Program-made: the position numbers and the translations under genes
In this document: one piece after another, positions 1-8,300 of the stretch
How positions within the stretch are numbered: the first letter of the stretch is position 1
Layout: each line of letters starts with the position of its first letter
The notes under the pieces: model-generated
Told to the model about the DNA's origin: nothing
What the model saw: only the letters and a program-made list of their open reading frames with translations
Databases searched by the model: none
Source: Ruminococcus sp. UBA7013
Lineage (GTDB): Bacteria; Bacillota; Clostridia; Oscillospirales; Ruminococcaceae
Length of the DNA stretch: 19,336 nt
Reading direction: 5' to 3'
Assembly (NCBI GenBank): GCA_002449585.1
Contig: DJXD01000049.1
Coordinates: forward strand, 1 to 19,336

Positions 1-74
1 TACACGAACTTGTGAGTAGATAGTGATTTTTCATTATCAAAAGCATACAGGATGAAGCAGGAATTTTTCTCAAT

Positions 75-1253
75 ATGGGTATATTTGTCCATATTTTGAG
101 TAGCAGCTATATTATGTCAGAATTTGATTCTTGTTCCCCGGAACAACAAAGAAAAATTCTCCTGTCCATGATCGCTGAATATTGCCCCGGTGCAATCATG
201 GAGGGCAATGCTCTGCATGATACACAACATGCCCTGCATATCGCTGTTGAATTCGGTCAGATCGGTAGTCATGAAGGCCGATTCAGTGCCCAATTATTAT
301 TTATTTTAAGTCATGACTGGTTTGATGAAGATCTGGTAGAATCCTGCGCCAGTATCGGGAATTCTCTGGAGGAAGCTATGAAAGCCTGTACACAGGAATT
401 CAGCGAATGTGTGCTGAAATCTGTCTTAACTGCGCTGGATCAGAAAGAATCTGAAACCATAACAGCCGATCTTATGGGGAAAAAATATCTGTTTCATGTC
501 CCACCCATGCGCACGGCCATGCATAAAGGCAAATGCCCCCCTGCCGATCTCTGGAATGCTGTACAGGATAAAATTCCCGAATATCTCGGAACAAAACGTG
601 TCTATTGGATCAAATTATATTCTGCCGATATGGGAAATAGACAGTTCTGTGAAGCCCGTATTAATGGCACAGTTTTCCCCGATCTCACAGATCTGTTATA
701 TCAGGAAATATTTAGAAGAAAAGACAGACAGATCAGCATAGATAAATTATTTTTAGTATTCATTCAGGATCATTCGACTTATCGCAAATGTCCGTTTACC
801 AAACAGGATGTCGGAGAACTCACATTCATGACATTGGACAGACTTCTTGAAATTACTGATGATGATTCCCACAGGAAGATTCTTCCAGAAATTATGAAAT
901 TCTGCCCTGATTCCTCTATTTATACAGAATTGACCGTATTTCTCCCGGAAATTGCGGCACAAAAATTAATTGATTTCCGTGATAATGATGCCCTGATGCC
1001 TGTTGTGAATTATGGCAAGCCGGAATATGAATTAAAAAAATCACAGGTGAGAAGCTTCGGCTATATGGAAGACGCTTTTGAGCAATATCTCCGGAAACGT
1101 CAGCCCTCCCGTGATGAACTGATGAATCTGATCCGGCAGAGCGGAAAATTTGAAGTCATGACTAGAGCCATTCAGGATGAGGCAATTAAAATTCAAGATC
1201 TGCGAATGTCCCAGCTGGTTTATTTTGTAGATCAGAATTATCATGTTTGGTAA
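75..1253 (+). CDS. Hypothetical cytoplasmic protein, possibly DUF6348-like N-terminal half
   Basis: I do not recognise this 392-residue protein with confidence. It has no signal peptide or membrane segment, so it is probably cytoplasmic. The first ~210 residues (a stretch with NSLEEAMKACTQEF, then YWIKLYSA and CEARINGTVFPDL) resemble from memory the DUF6348 architecture: an acidic 'SLEEA' helix followed by a W-[IV]-[KR]-L/F strand and a 'D/NG..W/F..' strand. The remaining ~180 residues are mostly helical and unfamiliar. The start is uncertain. ATG 75 has a weak CAGGA at 58-62 with a long 12-nt spacer. The in-frame ATG at 114 (MSEFDS) gives a more typical hydrophilic N-terminus but has no clear ribosome binding site. 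The gene ends just before a strong hairpin terminator. No promoter is clear in 1-74, which may be cut by the window edge. No function is proposed. Confidence 0.75.
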   Translation: MGIFVHILSSSYIMSEFDSCSPEQQRKILLSMIAEYCPGAIMEGNALHDTQHALHIAVEFGQIGSHEGRFSAQLLFILSHDWFDEDLVESCASIGNSLEEAMKACTQEFSECVLKSVLTALDQKESETITADLMGKKYLFHVPPMRTAMHKGKCPPADLWNAVQDKIPEYLGTKRVYWIKLYSADMGNRQFCEARINGTVFPDLTDLLYQEIFRRKDRQISIDKLFLVFIQDHSTYRKCPFTKQDVGELTFMTLDRLLEITDDDSHRKILPEIMKFCPDSSIYTELTVFLPEIAAQKLIDFRDNDALMPVVNYGKPEYELKKSQVRSFGYMEDAFEQYLRKRQPSRDELMNLIRQSGKFEVMTRAIQDEAIKIQDLRMSQLVYFVDQNYHVW

Positions 1254-1262
1254 TCACAAGAA

Positions 1263-1300
1263 AGAGTTCACACTTCTGGGAAGCGTGAACTCTGTTTTTT
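1263..1300. terminator. Intrinsic terminator between convergent genes
   Basis: A 9-bp stem AGAGTTCAC (1263-1271) / GTGAACTCT (1285-1293) continues past one A-C mismatch into CTTC/GAAG with a 3-nt loop. On the + strand it is followed by G and six T (1295-1300). The T run overlaps the stop codon of the minus-strand gene (1299-1301). Read on the minus strand, the same hairpin is followed by a weaker TTTCTTGT tract, so it may also stop the opposing transcript. Confidence 0.9.
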
Positions 1301-3458
1301 ATTCAAAGCTGTCAATCAGATGAATGATATATTTCATAATCATGAGGGAATCTGTAGCATCCGGCTTTCCATCTTTATTGACATCAGCGGCAGTGATCTG
1401 TTCATCCGTCAGATCTGCTTTTCCATAGATGGCCTTATTAAGCAGGATGACATCCATAATGTTGATTGAAGTATCTCCATTCACATCACCAGAAGAAAGG
1501 GTTTCTGTGCCGGGTTCATCCGTAGGCTCTTGATCAGAGATTCTTGTGATGGTTTCACCGGTCTGGAGGTTCGTGAAAGAGATATTATATTTTTCTGCAT
1601 ATGAATCCGCATAAGTACCGGGGTTTGCGCAGATCACTAAATTTTCCGGGTGTGAGGTGTCTGTACTGGGCAGATAACCAAACATAGATTTAGGATGCTT
1701 ACCAAAAGCAGTATCAGCCATCGAAGCCAGACTATCCGGAAGTGTGATTTTTTCAAACTCACACATTGCAAAAGCGGCATCTCCCACAGAAACAACATTT
1801 TCCGGAATGACCAGTTCATCAATACTTGAGCAGAAGTCAAAAGACTTTTCTCCGATTCTGACAATAGAAGACGGCAATGTCACATTTTTCAGACTACTGC
1901 AATGGTGAAATACATAATCTGGTAATGTGGTAATGCCTTCGGCAATGGTCACATTGGTAAGGCCAGACCAACCAAATGCGGAATCGCCAAGCATGGTAAC
2001 ATTGCTGGGAATGTCAACAATTGTCAGATTTCCACAGCTTTCAAAAGCCGAATTTCCGATATAAGTCAATGATTCCGGGAATGTAACAGTTGTTATTTTG
2101 GTATTATGAAATGCATTATCTCCGATTGTCGTCAGACCTTCCGGAAGTGTGAGGATTGTCAATGCGGTGTTTGAAAATGCACTCCCCATAATATTTGTCA
2201 CAGTTGTAGGTATATCTGCTTTCTGAAGCTTACTGCAATCCAAAAATGCTGAGTCTTCAATGTCTGTGATTCCTTCCGGGAGAGTAACTTCTATCAAAGA
2301 AGTGCATCCCTCGAAAGCACCCTCTGGAACAACACAGTTTTTTGATAATTTAGCCTTGGTCAAAGCAGTATTTCCTCGAAAGCATTCATCACCCATAGTG
2401 ATGACACTATCCGGAATATCTAAAGAAGCAATTGCACATCTATCAAATGCACGAACTCCGATAGAAGTCAGGCCATCTGCAAAAACAACTTTTTTCAAAG
2501 AGGAACAGAGCTGAAATGCATAGTTACCAATACTTAGCAGATTGCTTTTACATTCAATTGCCGAAAGTTTTTCACATTCATAAAAAGCGCCTTCACCAAT
2601 TGTCATTAAAGATTCTGGAAGATTGACAGCCACCAGTGATTTGCATCCATAAAATGTAGCGCTATCAATGGAAAGCAATCCTTCTGGAAGCTCTGCCTTT
2701 ACGAGATTAGTGCAACAAAAAAAAGCATCATTTTTGATTGCTGTCAATGAAGTTGGAAAATGTACAGAAGCCAGATTTGTACAGCTATTAAATGCACTTT
2801 CTCCGATTGTGGTTACAGTATCGGGAATATCAACAGAAGCCAGTCTTGAACAGCCATAAAATGCATGAGCTTCAATAGTTTGGAGTGAAGCAGGAAACTG
2901 AACTTTTGTCAGACTGGAACAGCCGCCAAAACAATTTTCAGACAGAATTGTGATCTGTTCCGGGAGTACAATGGAAGAAATACCTGTTTCAGCAAATGCG
3001 CTTTCACCTAATGTATTCAGAGATTCCGGCAATATAACAGAGAGCAAAGAGGAACAACCCCGAAAAGCACTATTTCCGATAGAAGTTACCCCTTCCGGAA
3101 TGACAACTTTCTGAATTGTTGTATTTCCATAAAAAGCATAACCAGCGATTCTGGTCACAGGTATGCCATCAATCTCAGAAGGAATTTCTACAGAAGAAGA
3201 AGCCCCTTCATAGCCTACAATATATACTTCATCTTTAGAGGCAATAATCCGATTACCATCTTCATCAGTTTCGTCACTGTATGTACCCTGAATTTCATAT
3301 TTCAGCCCGGTATCTGTCGAGCCTTCCTGAATCGTTTCCAGATCGGCGGCGGATGCTGTCAGAACACTGGTTTCCGGCAGATCATACCCAGAAAGCGGCA
3401 CGGCACAGCAGACCATGCAGAAAGCCGCCAGCACTGCGGCTAATTTTTTCAATTTCAT
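1299..3458 (-). CDS. Secreted BspA-like leucine-rich-repeat protein with C-terminal type I dockerin
   Basis: This is a 719-residue secreted protein. Residues 1-38 form a signal peptide: a KLKK basic start, a hydrophobic core and a LTASA|A-like cleavage site. Residues ~95-615 contain about 22 tandem LRR_5 (BspA/TpLRR) repeats of ~23 residues, each with the pattern L-P-x-x-L/V-T-x-I-G-x-x-A-F-x-x-C-x-x-L. Residues ~657-719 are a dockerin: two Ca-binding loops, DVNGDTSINIMD and DVNKDGKPDATD, have acidic or Asn residues at positions 1, 3, 5, 9 and 12. BspA-type repeats usually mediate binding to host or dietary ligands. The dockerin predicts docking onto a cohesin-bearing scaffoldin (cellulosome or similar). 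AAAGGAG lies 10 nt before the ATG. The gene is monocistronic, with its own promoter and a shared terminator. It diverges from the diguanylate cyclase. Confidence 0.95.
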   Translation of the reverse strand: MKLKKLAAVLAAFCMVCCAVPLSGYDLPETSVLTASAADLETIQEGSTDTGLKYEIQGTYSDETDEDGNRIIASKDEVYIVGYEGASSSVEIPSEIDGIPVTRIAGYAFYGNTTIQKVVIPEGVTSIGNSAFRGCSSLLSVILPESLNTLGESAFAETGISSIVLPEQITILSENCFGGCSSLTKVQFPASLQTIEAHAFYGCSRLASVDIPDTVTTIGESAFNSCTNLASVHFPTSLTAIKNDAFFCCTNLVKAELPEGLLSIDSATFYGCKSLVAVNLPESLMTIGEGAFYECEKLSAIECKSNLLSIGNYAFQLCSSLKKVVFADGLTSIGVRAFDRCAIASLDIPDSVITMGDECFRGNTALTKAKLSKNCVVPEGAFEGCTSLIEVTLPEGITDIEDSAFLDCSKLQKADIPTTVTNIMGSAFSNTALTILTLPEGLTTIGDNAFHNTKITTVTFPESLTYIGNSAFESCGNLTIVDIPSNVTMLGDSAFGWSGLTNVTIAEGITTLPDYVFHHCSSLKNVTLPSSIVRIGEKSFDFCSSIDELVIPENVVSVGDAAFAMCEFEKITLPDSLASMADTAFGKHPKSMFGYLPSTDTSHPENLVICANPGTYADSYAEKYNISFTNLQTGETITRISDQEPTDEPGTETLSSGDVNGDTSINIMDVILLNKAIYGKADLTDEQITAADVNKDGKPDATDSLMIMKYIIHLIDSFE

Positions 3459-3500
3459 CGTTCATATTCTCCTTTTTTTGATGTAGTTATGGAATAACCT

Positions 3501-3530
3501 ACTATAATTATATCAAAAAAAAAAATACAA
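3501..3530 (-). promoter_or_regulatory. Sigma-A-type promoter of the LRR/dockerin gene
   Basis: On the minus strand, TTGTAT (3525-3530) and TATAGT (3501-3506) are separated by 18 bp that are mostly T. An overlapping TATAAT (3507-3512) is also present, but no good -35 sits 17 bp from it. The predicted start lies near 3494, giving a leader of about 35 nt containing the AAAGGAG site. Confidence 0.6.
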
Positions 3531-3600
3531 GCTCCGCCGGAAAATTTCTCCTTTTGGCACAAAAATCAATAGCCGAATTTGTGAAAATTGTAAAAAAGTA

Positions 3601-3629
3601 TTGCAATCATGTAAAATATTTGCTATAAT
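3601..3629 (+). promoter_or_regulatory. Sigma-A-type promoter of the diguanylate cyclase gene
   Basis: TTGCAA (3601-3606), a 17-bp spacer, then TGC-TATAAT (-10 at 3624-3629) with an extended TGn. The predicted start near 3636 leaves a leader of only ~13 nt carrying GGGGTGAT (3637-3644), a near match to the GAGGTGAT anti-SD complement, ahead of ATG 3649. This rules out the TTG at 3601 as the translation start. Confidence 0.8.
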
Positions 3630-3648
3630 TAAAAATGGGGTGATGTTT

Positions 3649-5106
3649 ATGAGACTATCTTTAGGAGGAAAAATCGTTCTTCTGATTGTTCTGGTTGGCG
3701 TGATTCTCAGCGGAACTTGTATTTTTGTCAGTGATACAGCCAATCGGAAAACAATGGAAAAAGAATATGTGATCACAGCCGATTCCATGGCGGCAACGCT
3801 TGCGGTCACGCTAGATGGCGATCAAGTACAGAGAATCACACAGAAAGTTTTAGATCTGTATCATGCTTCTGAAACGAAACTTACAAATGAACAATCCCAA
3901 GATCCCGGCTTTGATGACTATATTTCTCAATATCTGCCATTAATGGAAGATGCAGATTATATTGCCGTTCGGGAACAGCTCCGGAAAATTCAGGATGTGA
4001 GTGAAATAGATTGCGCCTATACTGTATATGGCAATCCGGAAGATATGACTATGATATATATTGTAGATGGCGCATATGAGGATATTGTTCCTATTGGGTC
4101 TTTTGACTGGGCAGAAAAAGGATATTCTCCCTATTTGAACGATCAGAAACAGGGAATACCTGCTGTGATTACCAATACTCCAGAATATGGCTTTTTAGTT
4201 ACTTCCTGTGCGCCGATTTATAACAGCAAGGGGGAAATTGTTTGTTTTGCCGCTGTGGATCTCAGCATGAATGAGGTGATTAAAAAGGAAAATTATTTTT
4301 TATTTGCACTGACAGGGGTTTTATGCTTTCTGACAGCCCTTATCTGTATATTATCTATTCTCTATGTCAGAAACAGAATTGTCAAGCCGATCAATATGCT
4401 TTCCGAAGCCGCCGGACAATATGGACAAGAGCAGCAATCAGGGATGGTGCATCATGAATTCAGCACGATTGATATTCATACAGGGGATGAACTGGAGATT
4501 TTATTAAGTTCTATGGTACAGATGGAAAAAGATATTGACAGTTATATTAAAAATCTCACGCAGACAAAGGCACAGTTAAGTTCCGCAAGAAGGCAGGCAG
4601 ATGATATGCATGAACTGGCGCATATGGATGCTTTGACAGGAATCCGGAACAGGCTGGCATATGATAAAGAAATCATTCGGCTTGATGGTGATATACAAAA
4701 TGGCTCTGATGCATTTGGGATTGCAATGATTGATTTGAATTTTCTGAAATTCATCAATGATACTTATGGCCATGAATGCGGAAATTCTGCAATTATCGCA
4801 TTAACGAAACTGATTTGTGATATTTTTGCACATTCTCCGGTATTTCGGATTGGTGGGGATGAATTTGTCGTGATTCTGAAAAACAATGATTATCATCAAA
4901 TTGCACTGCTGACACAGGAATTTAATCAGCGGCTGGAACAGTTTCAAATAGATACGACATTGCAGCCATGGGAAAAGATATCGGCCGCATTGGGATATGC
5001 ACTGTTTGATTCAAAAATAGATCACTGTGCAGAGGATGTTTTCAAACGTGCAGATCAAAATATGTATGAACGGAAAAAAGCAATGAAAGCAATACGAAAG
5101 TCTTGA
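3649..5106 (+). CDS. Membrane-bound sensor diguanylate cyclase (Cache-like sensor, HAMP, GGDEF)
   Basis: This 485-residue protein makes cyclic di-GMP from two GTP at the inner face of the membrane. Transmembrane helix 1 spans ~8-27. An extracellular sensor of ~185 residues follows, with a dCache-like pattern (a '.TSCAPIYNSKGEIV.FAAVDLS' ending near 214, split here for brevity). Helix 2 spans ~216-239, followed by a HAMP-type linker (RNRIVKPINML...) and a GGDEF domain from ~323. Catalytic features are intact: DALTGIRNR, metal-site D362 in MIDLNFLKFINDTYGH, and GGDEF at 402-406. No RxxD inhibitory site is found five residues before GGDEF (the positions read FAHS), so classical I-site feedback looks absent. 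There is no EAL domain. The start was chosen for the promoter and SD just upstream. The stop codon overlaps the -35 of the next promoter and there is no terminator in between, so readthrough into the downstream leader is possible. Confidence 0.93.
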   Translation: MRLSLGGKIVLLIVLVGVILSGTCIFVSDTANRKTMEKEYVITADSMAATLAVTLDGDQVQRITQKVLDLYHASETKLTNEQSQDPGFDDYISQYLPLMEDADYIAVREQLRKIQDVSEIDCAYTVYGNPEDMTMIYIVDGAYEDIVPIGSFDWAEKGYSPYLNDQKQGIPAVITNTPEYGFLVTSCAPIYNSKGEIVCFAAVDLSMNEVIKKENYFLFALTGVLCFLTALICILSILYVRNRIVKPINMLSEAAGQYGQEQQSGMVHHEFSTIDIHTGDELEILLSSMVQMEKDIDSYIKNLTQTKAQLSSARRQADDMHELAHMDALTGIRNRLAYDKEIIRLDGDIQNGSDAFGIAMIDLNFLKFINDTYGHECGNSAIIALTKLICDIFAHSPVFRIGGDEFVVILKNNDYHQIALLTQEFNQRLEQFQIDTTLQPWEKISAALGYALFDSKIDHCAEDVFKRADQNMYERKKAMKAIRKS

Positions 5107-5131
5107 CATTCTAATAAAAATATGATATAAT
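5103..5131 (+). promoter_or_regulatory. Perfect-consensus sigma-A promoter for the giant adhesin operon
   Basis: TTGACA (5103-5108), exactly 17 bp, TATAAT (5126-5131), with TG at 5123-5124 as an extended -10. The -35 overlaps the cyclase TGA stop (5104-5106). The predicted start is near 5138. A second TATAAT at 5142-5147, also with TG upstream, has no -35 at the right distance. I see no comparable promoter closer to the giant gene, so its transcription probably begins here. Confidence 0.85.
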
Positions 5132-5151
5132 AAAAATATGATATAATAAAA
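5112..5151 (+). repeat. 16-bp-period tandem repeat duplicating the -10 element
   Basis: The 16-bp unit AAAAATATGATATAAT occurs at 5116-5131 and 5132-5147. Partial flanking copies (TAAT before, AAAA after) give about 2.5 periods. Each full unit carries an extended -10 (TGATATAAT). Confidence 0.9.
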
Positions 5152-5153
5152 GT

Positions 5154-5247
5154 GTCAGATAAATCACATCATGCAAAGCAAAGAAGGACTATTTTCTCAA
5201 GAAATAGAATTTTTGACATCATCGACGGTCATGATTGCCCTACTGAC
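5154..5247 (+). ncRNA. Structured 5' leader, weakly GEMM (c-di-GMP-I riboswitch)-like
   Basis: The element is closed by GTCAG (5154-5158) pairing with CTGAC (5243-5247), a 94-nt span typical of small aptamers. Inside it, in order, are GATAAA (5158-5163), GCAAAGC (5173-5179), GGACTA (5186-5191), a 7-bp hairpin (5189-5195 / 5201-5207) and GGTCATGATTGCC (5227-5239). These resemble the order GATAAA...ACGCAAAGC...GGxCTA...GCCA.GxTTGCC of GEMM-I aptamers as I remember them. However, the GGCAAAC half and the GAAA-capped hairpin that should precede GCAAAGC are not visible: only about 9 nt lie between. It may be a degenerate aptamer, another leader class or coincidence. A terminator follows it. Confidence 0.3.
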
Positions 5248-5261
5248 TATCTTAACAAATC

Positions 5262-5290
5262 AAACGGGCGTAATATGCCCGTTTTCATTT
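5262..5290 (+). terminator. Intrinsic terminator/attenuator in the leader of the giant gene
   Basis: Stem AAACGGGC (5262-5269) / GCCCGTTT (5277-5284), 8 bp with a 7-nt loop, followed by T-C-A-TTTTT. It lies about 65 nt before the giant gene and downstream of its likely promoter. It could end the cyclase transcript, act as an attenuator, or define a free small RNA of ~150 nt. Confidence 0.75.
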
Positions 5291-5319
5291 TTGATCGACA
5301 AATGCTATTATTTTTTGTA

Positions 5320-5333
5320 AAATTAGCTAATTT
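5320..5333. promoter_or_regulatory. 14-bp perfect palindrome upstream of the giant gene
   Basis: AAATTAGCTAATTT reads identically on both strands. It sits between the terminator and the weak ribosome binding site (GCGGTGA, 5344-5350). It could be an operator for a dimeric regulator or a small hairpin near the translation start. No known binding motif is claimed. Confidence 0.4.
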
Positions 5334-5354
5334 ATAAAAGAAAGCGGTGAAATT

Positions 5355-8300
5355 ATGAAAAAAGGCTTTTTTAAAAGATTTGTATCAGCATTTATGGCTG
5401 GTGTTTTAATGATTACTTCAAATTCTGTTCCAATATCCTCCTTAGCGAATACTAGTAAATCGGGCGTTGGTATCTATAATAATATCATGACTGATCAGTC
5501 AATAGCGCAGGCGGAATATGTTGTAAAATTTTATAAATTAAATGGAACAGAGGTTATGTTGCCTACAGAAATTGATTTTGATACAGCAACATTGACCCCT
5601 GTTTCAAATACTCATGCTGTCATATCGCTTAATAAAGATCAGAAATATGTTTCATTCAGTGATAATCCGGCATTCCAGAATTTTGTCAGGGAAAATGCCA
5701 TTTCTAAAATTGCAATTACTTATCAAACCGAAAAGATAAATTTAAAAAATACTTCTCTTCTCTATAGCCCAGCAACGCAGATATATGATTTTTCAGATAC
5801 ATCAGATACAGGAGAGTTGCGCTCAAAACTTGATTATACAAAGGAAAATCCCTTTGAAGGATATTCTGATACTCTCAAGACATATGACTCCACACTCATG
5901 AAAGAAGTCCCCATAGAGCAGGATTGGCGTGATCGTGGAGCAGATAGACCAGAAATTGAAGATATTATATTTGATGTCAAGCAGAATAATAAGGCCTATA
6001 TCAGCGGAATGGGTACACAGGTAGAACATGATAGTAATTTATACATTTATAATATAACTTCTGATAGTCTCCCTTATGAAGTATATCGTGAATTAGAAGT
6101 CAAGGACAGCAACACCTACCTGTATCATTATACTGTTCCTGAAAAAGATAAAAACGGGCAGGATTATACATATTCTTCTACACAGACATATACTTTTGAG
6201 AGTGACAAATATAAGGTTGAATCAACCAATACAAATGATAAATATCTTGCTGTCGGATTGCGAGATTTTAAGTTTACAATGAAATGGGCGGATGCTTATG
6301 ATTCTTCCGCTCGCCCAACAATTGACGTAGATTATATAAAAAATAACTTTGAGCTGTATAATAAAAATACAAATACAAAAATTACCTTTCCGGATACATT
6401 GCCAGAAAATGACTCATGGGATAACTATATCCAAATTACACAACAATCTGATAATACGGTCAATGTTACGATCAAACGCCTTGAAGATATCAATGTTGGC
6501 GGTACAGCAAATGAATATTATCTAGTATTAAGCAGTGGACAACAGAAACTAGCTGTCAATACAAATGCTATTCATGCATCACAGGATGATTATTATGCTG
6601 TCAAATCAGAAAACCAAGGTCTGCATGTAAATGAAACGGATAAGACCTATGAAAATGGTGTCATTGATCTACTGCTGACCGGCACAACCAATTTTAATGG
6701 CCATGTAGAGTGGAAAGATGAAGCAAAAGCATCCAAACGTGAAAATGATGATCTTCCTGCGGCAACTTTTAACCTTTGGCGTTATTCTGGTAATGATTCT
6801 GACTATTCTGCAAAAGTCGGATCTCCTGTACTATTGGATGGTAAAACCTATGATTTTTCTTTCAACAATCTGGATAAATATGACATCAAAGGGCAGAAAT
6901 ATACTTATTATGCAATAGAAAGTGTATCTGTTGATGAAACAATAACGGAAAACGAAGAAACAAAAACGATTCCGCTCCCTTATCAAATCAGTTATGATAA
7001 TACGGATTCTGGCCTTGATACAGGAAAGCTATTCGATAAGGGAAAAGCTATCAATAAGCTTTCTGATAAATTGCAATATACTGTCAGTGGTGAGTGGATC
7101 GCTGCTGCACGTCAGGGCGGCATTGCGGATGCAACTTATCAGTTGCAAATTTATGATAAAACACAAAATAAATATGTACCCTATACTTATGAAGTAATCA
7201 TAGATAATCAAACTGAAACAAGAACCGCTGATGTAACACTTCATTTTGATGAACTGCATATGAGCAGAGCAACCGATGATGAAATTAAATTCCCGGTAGT
7301 TGATCTTTATGATGAAAATGGTTCATTAAATCAATATCGTGTTGTACAGACTTCTGTCACCAGAATAGACCAGATTTCAGATGAGGATAGGGAAAGCACA
7401 GACAAAACTGAAATCGGCGGAGATAAAAATCCCAAAGGAGCGGAGATTTCTGTTAATGATAAATATGCTGTCGCAATGACACAAAACGGCACAAACTACC
7501 ATTTCAAGTATATGATCGAGGGTGATACCATCGTGAATATTAAAAAGAAGTGGGTGTATAAGGTTAAGGATGCTAATGGAAAAGAAACGGAAACTGAAAT
7601 TGAAATTCCTGTCTCTGAACTTCAAAACGGATATCAAGCACAGTTTGATGTGCAGAATTACAGCAATGATATTCATGGCTATAGAGATTATTTTGTCGAG
7701 AATGATTACCCAGAAGGATATTTTGATAGTTATCTGAAAAGTCAGTATTTTATCAGGAAAACGAAAATCGTTGATAATTGGTATACAGATGAACAAATAG
7801 CACAAGGCAATTTAACAGTACCAGAAAATGCTGAAAAATATATTTATTTCAATGAAGAAGCAACAAAATTATCCAGTTCAACATGGGAAGTTAACAATAT
7901 TTCTGTGCCGAAATATGATGATGATGGTCGTGAAATTGATTACAGGGCGGTCGAGATGAGAGAGGGGCTTAACTATCCGAAAACAGATGACGATGGAGAA
8001 ATTGTCAGTTACTACCAAACATATGACTGGAATGTGACTTATACCGGAACGGGAGATCTTATCACGAATTATAACTATGAAATAACCAATCATAGAACTT
8101 ATCCCGGTAATGATCACCATTATATCGCAGTCAATAAAGAATGGGTTGATGATGGTGAGCTGGAATACAGACAGCCCATTCAGATCATTGCTAATAATGT
8201 TGGTACATATATTGATCAAACTGATGCTGATCCGGCTAATTGGCATGTTGTGGAAGACGGAGAAAAAAAGGTTACGCTTAATAAACTGAACGTATGGGAA

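Noticed and set aside
19..38. 8-bp hairpin with TTTT loop near the left edge
   Set aside because: No T run follows it and it includes a G-T pair in AT-rich sequence. It is too weak to call a terminator, and the preceding gene is not in the window.
3601..3648. Upstream TTG start for the cyclase, adding 16 residues
   Set aside because: The TTG is the -35 box of a good promoter and the transcript would start near 3636. An SD sequence fits ATG 3649.
5152..5337. 61-codon GTG-started reading frame in the leader of the giant gene
   Set aside because: It has no ribosome binding site and runs straight through the terminator hairpin. Its composition does not look like a protein.
6399..6413. LPEND in the giant protein as a sortase signal
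   Set aside because: It is internal (residue ~349), lies within a beta domain and is not followed by a membrane segment and basic tail.
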